Positions 31,193-40,996 of a DNA stretch of 64,000 bases are shown here, one piece after another. How positions within the stretch are numbered: position 1 is the first letter of the stretch; each line of letters begins with the position of its first letter. Location: NCBI GenBank assembly GCA_009809945.1, contig WTPW01000980.1, forward strand, positions 56,117-120,116, written 5' to 3'. A program made the translations under genes and the position numbers. The notes under the pieces are model-generated. The model worked only from the letters and a program-made list of their open reading frames with translations. It did no database searches and was not told where the DNA came from. Source of the DNA: Gigaspora margarita. Lineage: Eukaryota; Glomeromycota; Glomeromycetes; Diversisporales; Gigasporaceae.

Positions 31193-31474
31193 CTACTTAT
31201 ATTAGGCACCAAAAGTGTGCATGTAGCTAGTTGTATCCTCGTTTATTAGAATAATGTAATATGAAAGAATTCTAATAAAGTCTTGGCAGAACTGCCAAAG
31301 TTGAAAAAAAGATTTAAAAAAATTTATTAAGTTTGATTAACTATTTGTTAAATTATTTTGTTCAAAGTTTCAAAAAAATTTTATTATAAAAAATTTGCTT
31401 GATTCTATTGAATCACCCCTATTTTATGATTTTTATCTTTTTTTAAAATGCAATATATTCTAAAAAAAAAAAAA

Positions 31475-31543
31475 NNNNNNNNNNNNNNNNNNNNNNNNNN
31501 NNNNNNNNNNNNNNNNNNNNNNNNNNNNNNNNNNNNNNNNNNN
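31475..31543. other. Assembly gap (69 N)
   Basis: A run of N within an A-rich microsatellite; its true length is unknown. Confidence 0.99.
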
Positions 31544-31730
31544 AAAAAAATAAAAAAAATAAAAAAAATAAAAAAACTTAAAAAAATAAAAAAAAATTAA
31601 AAAAATAAAAAAATATAAAAAAAATAAAAAAAATAAAAAAAATAAAAAATATAATAAAAATAAAAAAAAATTTAAAAAAAATTAAAAAATAATTTTGAAA
31701 AAAAAATTTAAAAAAAATAAAAGTATTTTA
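31544..31730. repeat. (A)nT microsatellite
   Basis: Runs of A7-8 separated by single T or AT. It is followed by a T-rich mirror tract at 31,765-31,832; 'aatgcacct' borders both tracts, so an inverted element end is possible. Confidence 0.85.
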
Positions 31731-31923
31731 AATTACAATGCACCTGCACTAAATTATATAATCCTTTTTTTAAATTTTTTAATTTTTTTTAAATTTTTTT
31801 AATTTTTTTTAAATTTTTTTATTTTTTTTTTTGTAATGCACCTATCTAATTAACTAATCAGATTGTAAGATTAAGCATAATGTGAAATTAAAAAAATAAT
31901 AATGTTTTAAAAAATTGCTTGTA

Positions 31924-32359
31924 CAGTACTGGACAGCAAGAACAAATCATTTTTTCAGCATTGTTTAAAGTCTAATAACTTCATAACAAGTAATTATTTT
32001 AAAAACCTCTTACAAATTTTTTATTTGTAACCTAAACTACAAATCTGAAAGACAGATTTTTGATATTTTGCTTTTTAAAGAAGTTATAAGGGTTTAAAGT
32101 TCAGCAACTTTAATAGTAAAGCATAAATTTGGCACAGGACAATTGACCAATCAGATTGATACTAATCACGTGCTTGTGATTTGATTGGTTAATATTTATT
32201 ATTAAAAATCCAAAATTTGGCGCTTATTATATAAAAAACTTTTTTATATTTTTAACCAATCAAAATTTTGTTACACAGAAATTAGCCAATCAGAATTGTT
32301 ATAAAATTCTCAAATTTGGCGCTCTAAAAAAAATGGATGGTTTTTGCTGTCCAGTACTG
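31924..32359. mobile_element. TA-flanked MITE with CAGTACTGGACAGCAA ends (436 bp)
   Basis: Inverted ends CAGTACTGGACAGCAAGAAC and GGTTTTTGCTGTCCAGTACTG, TA on both sides (Tc1/mariner or pogo type). The interior contains several CCAAT boxes (ccaatcag, gattggttaat) and 'cacgtgct'. About 80% of the sequence recurs in order at 60,211-60,659. Confidence 0.82.
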
Positions 32360-32479
32360 TAGCTCAAAATTTTGCTTATAAAACTACCTTTTGCATTCTA
32401 ACAAAAAAAAGTTTTCTCAATATTTTGGGTTAGAACTTTTTTGCTAAAACAACCTACTCTAACTCTAATCTAATTTTAA

Positions 32480-32512
32480 TCTAATTCTTACCCTAACCCT
32501 AACCCTAAACTA
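32480..32512. repeat. Interstitial telomere-like tract
   Basis: Three CCCTAA units in a row (ccctaaccctaaccctaa), preceded by degenerate ctaatct repeats. Confidence 0.75.
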
Positions 32513-32589
32513 ACAAATTAATTATTGGTTTGATCTCACATCATATCAAAACTTATAAAGTGCATTACAATATATATGCTCCAAAATAT

Positions 32590-32900
32590 AAAATTCTTAA
32601 AAAAAATAAAAAAATTTTAAAAATAAATAAAAAAATTTTAAAAAAAAATAAAAAAAATAAAAATAAAAAAACTCCAGAAATATATTCTCTAAAAGAAATT
32701 AGAAACTATATTCTTTAAAAAAAATAAAAAATTTTACTTTTCACTAGCATATTTCAAATATAAAATTTATAAAATCTTATTATTTTAAATATAACCTTTT
32801 AGTTATTAGCTGTTTTCAAATATAACCTTTTTACCAATACCTACTTTTCAAATATAACCCTTTTTAAAAAATGGGCCTATATTAGCAATTTTTCAAATAT
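32590..32900. repeat. A-rich microsatellite, then TTTCAAATATAACC repeats
   Basis: The A-rich stretch explains the Lys-rich frame at 32,530-32,718. From 32,745 on, 'ttttcaaatataacc' recurs four to five times at irregular spacing. Confidence 0.6.
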
Positions 32901-33009
32901 GAACTCATATAGATTGTTTGGGGTTTTCTATAATTTCTAAATTTTACTAATTGATTTTAACTTTATGCTCTAAGTAAACATGTGCATTTATTACAAACTT
33001 TAAACATGC

Positions 33010-33190
33010 TTATGAACCTTGAAATAAACCTGAACTGAACTTTTTTAAGTTCACGCTTAGTTTATATTCAAAATTTTAAGTTCAGGTTTAGGTGTAGGTT
33101 CAGGTATAGGTTCAAAAATTTTTTCAAGTTCAGGTTCAGGTTCATTGAACCTGAACCTGAACTTTTATTAAACTGAACTGAATATCAGAA
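33010..33190. repeat. GGTTCA repeats with a perfect hairpin at 33,126-33,164
   Basis: AAGTTCAGGTTCAGGTTCA and its exact reverse complement are separated by one base. Single GGTTCA/GTTCAGG motifs extend on both sides, suggesting a small hAT-type MITE, although its borders are unclear. Confidence 0.65.
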
Positions 33191-33214
33191 TCCTAGTGAA
33201 CCTGGTATTACATA

Positions 33215-33401
33215 TACAGTCTAACCCCGCTATAGTCACATCCAAAATAGTCACATTTCTTGAGACTATATACCAATCATTTGCAGTAATATAAAATTAA
33301 CTCTCGTTATAATCACATGATGTGACTATTATTATGTTTCTCTCGCTATAGTCATGTCAAGTTTCTGCCAGACAGTGTGACTATAGCAGGGTTAGACTGT
33401 A
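33215..33401. mobile_element. Pogo/Tigger-like MITE (187 bp)
   Basis: TACAGTCTAACCCCGCTATA and TATAGCAGGGTTAGACTGTA, with TA as target. The interior repeats TATAGTCACAT-type blocks in both directions. The ends are of the CAGT..AACC(C/T)CG.TATA kind seen in pogo/Tigger elements. Confidence 0.85.
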
Positions 33402-33557
33402 TAATAATTAAGTTTTGTCATTTTGATTTTCATGATTTTGACACAAAACCTGATATTTTTTAATGCTATTAACAGATTTTACAATTAGAATACTAAAATT
33501 TTATTATGAATTAGAATGGTTAAAATCTGAATAATTAGTATAGTTAAAGTTCAAATA

Positions 33558-33869
33558 CTATATGTTTCCAAAAATAAGCTATATCCAAAAATAGCTATCT
33601 ACTGATTTTTTTAAAAAAATCTTAAAAAAACTATTAGCAGTTGCTATATATAAAAGTCTAAATTTTACTAAGTAAACTTTGAAAGTATCACTAAGTAAAG
33701 GTGTTTAGAACAACAAAATGCACCTAAAATAAAAATTTAATATCATTTAAATAACTTTATATTAGCATATTTTTACTTTTTCAAACTATTAAAATTTGAA
33801 AATAAGCTACCCTACATTTTTTATATAACTTTTGGCCAAGAAAGATAGCTTATTTTCAGAAACATGTGG
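33558..33869. mobile_element. TA-flanked MITE with CTATATGTTTCCAAAAATAA ends
   Basis: Left end CTATATGTTTCC...AATAAGCTAT pairs with right ATAGCTTATTTTCAGAAACA; TA flanks both. Contains a fragment of the satellite (ctaaattttactaagtaaac). Confidence 0.65.
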
Positions 33870-34086
33870 TAGTTTAGTATTTTAACCCACTTTTTGTACA
33901 ATGATGTTTTATATATATTTTGTTGATAACTGTTAAGTAATAAGATTTAATAGCATTTATTGCATAATAATAATTTTGCAGTATTTATATACAACAAATT
34001 AAAAACTTTGTAAAAAATTTTTTAATAAAATTATATCAATTTGATGTAATATGTGATTGCATAATAACTGTGCACTATGATGCAGG

Positions 34087-34368
34087 TAGGGTTCTGCAAT
34101 TTGATTTGATTTGATTTGATTTGATCAAATATTTGAACTCAAATCAAATTCGAATACAGAATTTTCAAATCAAATCAAATTCAAATTAATGAATATTTGA
34201 TTTGATTTGATCAAATATTTGAAATATTTGATAATTTATAAGTAAATTTCAAATCAAATCAAATTCAAATACAGAATTTTTAATTCAAAATCAAATTCAA
34301 ATCAAGGCTTATTTGATTTGATCAAATTCAAATATGCTTAATATTTGATTTGAGTTTGAGGAACCCTA
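34087..34368. mobile_element. 282-bp hAT MITE, TAGGGTTCC family
   Basis: Ends TAGGGTTCTGCAATTTGAT and GAGTTTGAGGAACCCTA; 8-bp duplication GATGCAGG at 34,079-34,086 and 34,369-34,376. The interior is made of TTTGATTTGATCAAAT repeats. Confidence 0.9.
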
Positions 34369-34376
34369 GATGCAGG

Positions 34377-36712
34377 TGTGCCAATTATAAAATCTAAAAA
34401 TTTTTACTATATTTGAGCATAGTTTCTAAATCTGGTTCAACAAAAATGCTATTAAAAAAAAGCAAATACATGACCCAGAAATTTTGTGCTCTGTCACTAA
34501 GCAAAAAATTTTTATTCAAATTTTTGAAAATTAGTATTTATCATTTCATCAACCTAATAAAAAATCCTACAAAAAATATAAATTTCCAAATATCTAGTAA
34601 ATATATGCAAAATTTGTACAAAAATCTATTATTTATAATAACATCAGTAAATTATTATGGTTTCAGCCTTTATTTTTGCTTCAGTGCTGGTCACATTGAA
34701 ATTTATAGACAAAACACAGCAAAGATTATCACATATATAAGTTGTAATGAAATTACATATAAAAAATCAACAGAATTTAATGAATAGGTTTATGGACTAG
34801 TTAATCTAAGAATTTGTCAAAAAATCCCACTTAAGTTGTCATATAACCATACATTTGGCACATTTAAAAAGTATAGCAAATGAGTATCCAATAGACCATA
34901 AACTATTAAGCAATTATTAAGTTATGCTACATTTTTAGTTGTACAGTAGTGCGTTAATTAGAGCAGACCAAAATGCTGGCAAACAATAAATACTACTAGT
35001 TCATAAGTTAGAATTAGGGTGCGTGCCTAGATTAGAGTCAGATTAGGTAATTTTATGGTAAAATTGCTCAGGAGAACCTTTTTGATTGTCAGGATTTTTG
35101 ACTGTCAGAATTAGTAAATTGGATCGGCGCAATAGGCGCAGCGCACATAGATTTAAATTTGCGCGTATATCGGGGCTCTCCATATATATAAGCGCATATA
35201 CCGGTAAAAATTTTTTTTTATGCGTTTTTTTTTTGAGTTTGCGCCAATAAAAATTTTTTGAATTTATAACACTGCCTGTCAGGATAATGATCTGCCGGAA
35301 TTAAGGGATTATGACCTATAACCTATCTGTCAGAATTTTGTTTGTTGGGATTTTGATCCAAAACCCAAAATATCAATTCGTATTTACATATTTAGAAAGC
35401 ACCTAACCGGGCACCCAACCAAATGCAAGATTTTGTAGACGCAAGCTATTGAGCGTTTTTGTAAATTATGTTCTCTGTTTTCACTTATGAAAACCCTGTT
35501 CCTAGTATTAGATATTAAAACATAAATAAAATATGAAGATTTATTGTCACAGCTAATGTTGATATCTGAGGTCTTTATGAAAATATATGCACTGTTAAAA
35601 TCCATATACTGGTACACTTTTTAGCTACCAATTCTAACTCTAAACCCTAATCAAACCCTAAAAAAAAAAAAAGCGAGAAAGAACACTAAAAAAATTTTAA
35701 AAATTCGTGCCAAGTAGATTCAAATTTCTGCATTAGCCAACTCCAGCATCAACCATGACATTTATTGTTAAATCTTATTCATTCAAGTTAATAATCATAT
35801 CAGATAAAGTATAAAAATGATAGATTTATAATTAATGTTCTATTCAACTTATGGATTTTACTACATCTTCGCATTTTATTCTTCATTCGGGTTTATTTTA
35901 TTTAACGATTGTGTTTAATATTAAATCAGACAATTACAAGGTCTAATATGTAAATAGATAATATACTACGTAGAACATTAATATATTATCAGAAATAACT
36001 TGTGAAAAATATCTATTACAAATAATGCATTTTTGATCAAATATGTAAATCGCAATTCATCTGGTTGTCATCTGATTGAGTAATTAAAAGTGCATTTACT
36101 GTATTGGCCAAAAATTTAATAAAAATAAATATTATTAAATTAAACTCAACCATCTATTATAACTTATCCTGTTCAAATAAAAATAGTAAAAGTTTATTAA
36201 ATCTAATATAAAATATAAAAAATTTCAAATCTTGTCTGCTATTTAATAATAGAACTAATACCTAGTTTTTAATTAAAATTTATTAAAAATGTTTTGTAAA
36301 TTTGTAAATTTATTTTACTAATTTAGAAAATCTATATATAGCTATAACTACATTAGCTGATGTTATAAAACTGTATATCTCAAAAATTTTACTAGGGTAG
36401 CCCTGTTGCATTACTAAACAAAAATGCTATTCGCGCAATTTTACCCTAAATCTGACCCTGACCCTAATCCCAACCTTAATTTTATTCGTAACCCTAATAT
36501 TAATTTAGCTACAAAATTTTTCTATAAAAAAATATATTAATAGTATGGCTATATGTAGCTTATGGCTATATATAAATTAATTCTCATAATAATTATCACT
36601 GTAAATTTTAAATAATAAATATATCAATATGTGTAGACTCTAAACTTTTTATTCTATAAGACCTATTAAACAAAAATCTTACATGGTAATTATAATCCGA
36701 CAGTCATTATGG
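34377..36712. other. Non-coding stretch between MITEs and the kinase
   Basis: The 124-codon frame at 34,413-34,787 (+) starts at TTG and is a compositional artefact. A GC-richer patch (about 35,130-35,270; ggcgcaataggcgcagcgca, gcgcatataccggt) lies between two blocks with TGTCAGRAT motifs, and may be a small insertion. A telomere-like tract (ccctgaccctaatccc) is at about 36,440-36,500. No gene is supported. Confidence 0.4.
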
Positions 36713-37177
36713 CTAAGGGTAAATAGATTCGAGCATAGTATAAGTATCACCATCAACATTTAGTGATTTGTCATGTAGCATTATTTCAAGTTGGGTGTAC
36801 ACTTCTTGTGCAGATATCCGTTCTTTTGAATTTGACCTCCAACATTTTTGATATAAATCAAGATATGCCTTCGGCGTACCATTAACAGGGTTTTCTCGAA
36901 AGTTCTCTGAAATAATTCGTTTTACCAAATCGATTTGGCTTGTAAAATTTTCGAATGGAAACTTTCCGCTTGAAATAGACCACATAACAAATCCTAGGCT
37001 ATAAATATCAGATGCTGCTGTAAAAGTTGAATTTAGATCTTTTAAAAGCTCTACGTCAATAAATGCAATCATCCAGCCTTGCAATGATAAAGATGGTGAA
37101 GTATCAATGCTTAATTCCGAAAATACTGGATTTGATATTTTTGCCTTCCCCATATGAATTAAGACAGTTTTTGTATT
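36713..37177 (-). CDS. Kinase exon 3 (C-lobe)
   Basis: Begins after a clean acceptor (ctttcacttttag) and encodes NTKTVLIHMGKAKIS up to a stop after MLESIYP. It is about 155 codons long and joins exon 2 in phase 0, restoring HRNL-NTKTVL. The intron (37,178-37,250, 73 bp, GTATGC...TTTTAG) is of usual fungal size. Confidence 0.82.
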   Translation of the reverse strand, partial: NTKTVLIHMGKAKISNPVFSELSIDTSPSLSLQGWMIAFIDVELLKDLNSTFTAASDIYSLGFVMWSISSGKFPFENFTSQIDLVKRIISENFRENPVNGTPKAYLDLYQKCWRSNSKERISAQEVYTQLEIMLHDKSLNVDGDTYTMLESIYP

Positions 37178-40100
37178 CTAAAAGTGAAAGAATAGATATT
37201 TAGTATATTAATATATATATATATTCAGCTAGAAAGAAAAACGAGCATACCAAATTTCGATGAATCATCCCAACATTGTTGTGTAAATATTCCAAACCCG
37301 AAGCTATATCCTTCGAAATTTGTATTCTTTGAATCCAGTTCAGATCTTTATGTTCAGACAAGTAATCATGTAGATTTCCATTATTAACGTATTCTAGTAC
37401 CGCATAATAACTTTTCGTTTCTAAATCTTGAAGAAAAATAAGGGTATTTTGAATAATATGTTTCATTATGCTAACATTTTAATGTTTATTAGAATGTTGA
37501 CTAGTTTAAGTTTGTCTGTCGAAATAAGAATTTTCGGCTTTACCGAAACCAAAAGTGTTATTCCTTAAAAGAAGTCGCTTACCATATTTTGTAAATAACG
37601 CGCAGGGGCGTTATTTCGATTTTGGCCCGAATTAAGCTTAATTTGGGCCAGAATTCGAAATTACACCTCTGCACGTTATTTCGCGAAAATACAGTATTTA
37701 TCCCGGTCTAAAAATCAATGATGTTTTAAAAATAAGATCTCCAGATACAAATTAGTCGGCATTTTTTTTTTTTTTAGAGCGACTTTTGACTTTTGATATC
37801 TTCTGCATATTACAGCTGCTTTTCATAAATTTTGAGTCAACTAAAAAAGAAAACGAATCGATAAATTACGATAACTTATCAATTTGATCACCAGAAAATT
37901 TTTCAGCCAGCGCAAAATTTATGAAATCAACAGTATGTTCCGGTGTGATATATTTATCAGCAGGAAATAGCATTTTCAGTAGACAACCTTAAAACAGTTC
38001 AAAATCGACAACGTTGAAATGATTTTTTTCTTCATAATATAATTAATAAGAAGCCCAGATTTTAGTGTAATGTATTTTCATTTAAATGAATCTATTTATT
38101 CTCAAGCAGGTAATTCGCCATTTTAGTTTTAAGAGTCAGGTCAAAACGAGTAAAATCTTGAAATGAAAATTTTTTACTAGATATACAGTAAAACCTCTAT
38201 AGATGCACCCTCTATAAGTGCACACCCCCTATCAATGCAAATTGAATTCTGGTCCAAATATATACATGATCTCTGTAAATGTACTCTTTTTTTTGCTGTC
38301 CTCTAAGTGCACACAGTCTAAGTTTGGTCCCAAGAGCGTGCATTTATGGAGGATCTACTGCATATGAGAATAAAACCATGAGCATAATTACACGTTTTTA
38401 CTTTGCATTCATACGTATAAATATATATTGCAACCCGATTTCCTTCATATAATTATCCATAAAAATTAAATTTCTGATACACTAATTGGTCAAAATATTA
38501 GTGAAAATATTAATCGTAAAGATAGATCAGAATTTACTAGTGAAGACTAGCATTCAAGGTATCGATTCATCTTATGTATAAAACATATTTTTCTAGAACT
38601 TTTTGCATCAGTATAATATAGTAATAAGATTTTTAATTAATTAAATATCTATCTTTAAATATTGAACTTCTTTTAACCATATTATACAAATCGTTTAATG
38701 CAAACAATGCTAGTAAAAAAAAAGACAGGCTGTATCTTGAGTTTGTTCAATTTCTGGATGATTAAATTATTGCTCCTTCATGGTTGATTATTAAGATGCA
38801 TGTTGATTTTGCTATTTTTTTTTAATCCAGCATGATTTTTGCGTAACATTTGATCTTGCGATTTAATTAGCAAAATAGCCCTAAACCATGTGTTAGTTGC
38901 TTTTTTTTGATTTATAATAAGTAATTTTGGCTATTTTATCAGCTTAGTCGGCTTGGTCGAACTTTAATGATATCTGACGAATGACGAAACGTTTTGTCAA
39001 GAAATTTCTGAATGACGAATTGACGACAATGTAAATAAATTAGCACATATAACATTAATTCATGATCCGCGTAAGAACCAGTGAAAAAGCATAGCAAATC
39101 GTGTATATATATTTACAATATATTTTTGCCATTTTTGGAATCTAAAGCTTCCCAAAGGAAACCTCTTTTTTACTAGTGAATCTTCCTTGTGTATTATGTA
39201 AAAATTGTAGAGGAGAGAATTCCGGTCTTAATGGCGGTTAAAACGTTAAAATCGGCCCAGTATATTTGAAAATTTTAACATTCAGCATCCAGAGATTGTT
39301 ACAAACAAGCTCGTTGAAAGAGAGGGAGTTAACTATATTATAATATTTCCATTGGTCTAATTGATTCGTCAAGGGTTTTATCAATTGTCATGAGTTTCGT
39401 CAGTCGCCAAACAATGAAACCATTTTGCCATTGAGAAATAGTCTCGTCAGGAATCATAATCGAACTTGCAGTACTTATTTACTTTTAATCTTCAATCCGG
39501 AATTTTCGGATTTTGCCTCGTAAATTCATAATGGCATCTTTTAACGTACCAAATCGATATGCCAATTTAAAAAAAAAAACGACTGGCTAAGCCGATAATT
39601 TGTTTCAATTTTTTTCACTGACGGCCAAAATCATTATTATAATATCGAGCTGTAATTAGTGGCAAGTAATTCTTCGTTTCTCAAAATGTTTTTTCCAGAC
39701 AGGTCATTTATCCGATGTCACCAAGAGTGACAATTTGGCATTTTATTAGTTGCTGTATATATTGTTTGTTAATTGTCATCTTGTGCGATGTCGGTTAAAC
39801 GGTCTGTCGGAGAAATGTCTGTTGAGGAAATGAGACGTAACCTAAATCTGTACAATCTGCATTTATACCGCATAAACTCATAAAAGATCTCCAAAATTCC
39901 GGGCAAAATCGGATTATTTTGAAATATCTGAAACATAATTTAATTAATGATCGACAAACAATTTTACAATATGCGTAACTCTAACTGAATGCATTGATTG
40001 ACGTACAAAAATTATATCGTTATCCAACAAAGTCATATGACCATGAATTCATTTCGCATTGTGATTTTTTCATGTGTTACGAATGTAATTATGTTTATTC

Positions 40101-40941
40101 AAATTAAAACTCAGTCGATATTTCCCTGCCGGATAACGCAAATACTGAGCAAATCGCGAATACATTAATTTGACTCAACCGGACAAGCAATCAATTGACA
40201 CGTGCTGCTTTGCAGCACGTGTTTATTTGTCTTGTGCCAAATTACCGTTATTCGACAATTTTTGCTCAGTATTGTATACTTATGATTCCCTGGTTACTAT
40301 ATCAGTTATACTCTGGGCACTATGTGCATAAGCAGAAATGAAATTTCCGCTTATACCCAACTGCCCAGGATATAACTATTACTAATCTCATGACCTATTT
40401 CATAAAAAAAAATTTTTAAATAATTCTTGAGCGAATTAAATTAAAATTTTTTCATACTTTGGCCATGCGATTATCTAGCCACATTGTCGATGGTAAAAGA
40501 AATAATATATTTGACCAGTAAACTAATTTCTATAAAAATAAAAAATATATAATATTACCTACAGAAATACCAAGGAATTCTAATATATTTGAATGCTTGA
40601 TTGTTGCTAGTTTACGTAACTATCAAAATAAAATATTGTTAATGAATATTTAGAATAACGAAGTTATGAATGCTTGTACTTACAAGTTGTTTTAATACTT
40701 CAATCTCCCGATGTTTTAATTCATTGGATATATGTTTCATAATCACTAAATTATTACGCCATAAACCTCTTACAGTAATCCCATAATACATAATTTTTAT
40801 TAATTTTGTGTTTTTGATTTCCGAATAACTAATCGATTTTATATTATCACTTTGTATTGTTTTAATAAATTTGATATCTTCATTATTAGATTTGTTCGAC
40901 GTTTTGATTAATTCATCTTCATTTTTAGATGTGTGTTCCAT
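36713..40941 (-). CDS. TKL-type protein kinase homologue, likely pseudokinase
   Basis: Three coding segments on the minus strand: 40,941-40,684 (86 codons), 37,470-37,251 and 37,177-36,713. The N-lobe has an eroded glycine loop (IKIMYYGITVRG), the VAIK-like lysine (VIMKHI) and the helix-C glutamate (REIEVLKQL). The C-lobe has the hinge region (YYAVLEYVNNGNLHDYLSEH), the catalytic-loop position, then AFIDVELL (APE-like), ASDIYSLGFVMWSISSGKFP and the final CW-x6-RIS helix. Catalysis looks impossible: HRD is HRN, the loop asparagine is Thr (HRNLNTKT) and no DFG is present (ISNPVFSELS). The gene belongs to the expanded fungal TKL-like kinases; role unknown. The first intron would be about 3.2 kb and its phase does not match (see findings), so a missing exon or a dead gene is possible. 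Confidence 0.65.
37251..37470 (-). CDS. Kinase exon 2 (hinge to catalytic loop)
   Basis: Acceptor 'aaaatgttag' is followed by CATAATG. In the frame that gives kinase sequence it encodes IMKHIIQNTLIFLQD, the hinge and helices D/E, ending at MIHRNL with donor GTATGC. The preceding base (C) would require a phase-2 upstream exon. Confidence 0.78.
37581..37697. repeat. 117-bp palindromic element in kinase intron 1
   Basis: Arms run from 'accatattttgtaaataacg' to 'gattttggcccgaatt', mirrored after the centre AAGCTT, with gaattctggcccaaatt on the other side. Confidence 0.75.
38184..38362. mobile_element. Pogo/Tigger-like MITE in kinase intron 1
   Basis: Ends TACAGTAAAACCTCTATAGA and TTATGGAGGATCTACTGCA. 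The interior has TGCAC(C)C / AAGTGCACAC repeats. TA on the left and CA on the right (one change). Same design as 6,557 and 33,215. Confidence 0.75.
38363..40142. other. Rest of kinase intron 1, non-coding
   Basis: Clusters of GACGAA/TCGTCA motifs at about 38,975-39,035 and 39,365-39,450, with loosely inverted ends (agcttagtcggc and ggctaagccgat), hint at an eroded element at about 38,940-39,595. No kinase-like exon was recognised. Confidence 0.35.
40143..40271. mobile_element. TA-flanked palindromic MITE with TACTGAGCAAA ends
   Basis: TACTGAGCAAATCGCGAAT is mirrored by ATTCGACAATTTTTGCTCAGTA. The centre CACGTGCTGC-TTT-GCAGCACGTG is a perfect hairpin. TA on both sides. Confidence 0.75.
40304..40377. 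repeat. Palindrome, about 35-bp arms
   Basis: 'agttatactctgggca' and 'gcataagcagaaat' pair with 'atttccgcttat' and 'tgcccaggatataact'. Confidence 0.65.
40684..40941 (-). CDS. Kinase exon 1 (N-lobe)
   Basis: The ATG at 40,941 begins MEHTSKNEDELIKTS, a 35-residue polar lead. It then gives an N-lobe with VIMKHIS (lysine of strand 3) and REIEVLKQL (helix C), ending exactly at a canonical donor GTAAGT. The start is supported by a TATA box about 50 bp upstream. Reading past the donor gives 14 more codons before a stop, so an unspliced 100-residue product is also possible. Confidence 0.65.
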
Positions 40942-40988
40942 GTTGTATTTAGGCGTAAACTTTTGTATAGTTTTGTGAGTTACAAACC

Positions 40989-40996
40989 CTTATATA
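40989..40996 (-). promoter_or_regulatory. TATA box of the kinase gene
   Basis: TATATAAG on the minus strand, 48-55 bp before the ATG. It would place transcription start within about 20 bp of the start codon. Confidence 0.55.

Larger units (their letters stand above)
30414..31310 (+). mobile_element. Long SINE with tRNA-like head
   Basis: The first 75 bp look tRNA-derived: 'tgtggcgatttagagaaatg' in the A-box position and a good B box GGTTCAAATCC at 30,469-30,479. An RNA polymerase III promoter there would drive the element. A body of about 650 bp without a reading frame follows, then a short A tail (ttgaaaaaaa). A 14-bp target duplication flanks it. Without its own MITE insertion (31,066-31,192) it is about 760 bp. 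A homologous copy lies on the minus strand at 52,037-53,216 with the same head, body blocks and A tail. Mobilisation by a resident LINE is likely, but no shared 3' end with the LINE here was noticed. Confidence 0.82.
30268..31421. mobile_element. Inverted-repeat element split by a SINE
   Basis: Left arm 30,268-30,375 (TAGGAGTGAGTCAATAGAA, then 'caagcaaattttttt') and right arm 31,315-31,421 are reverse complements over about 105 bp. The SINE at 30,414-31,310 sits in the loop between them. No target duplication was made out. Confidence 0.7.

Noticed and set aside
34413..34787. 124-codon plus frame
   Set aside because: Starts at TTG, has a Lys/Ile/Phe/Asn-only composition expected of AT-rich DNA, and no domain.
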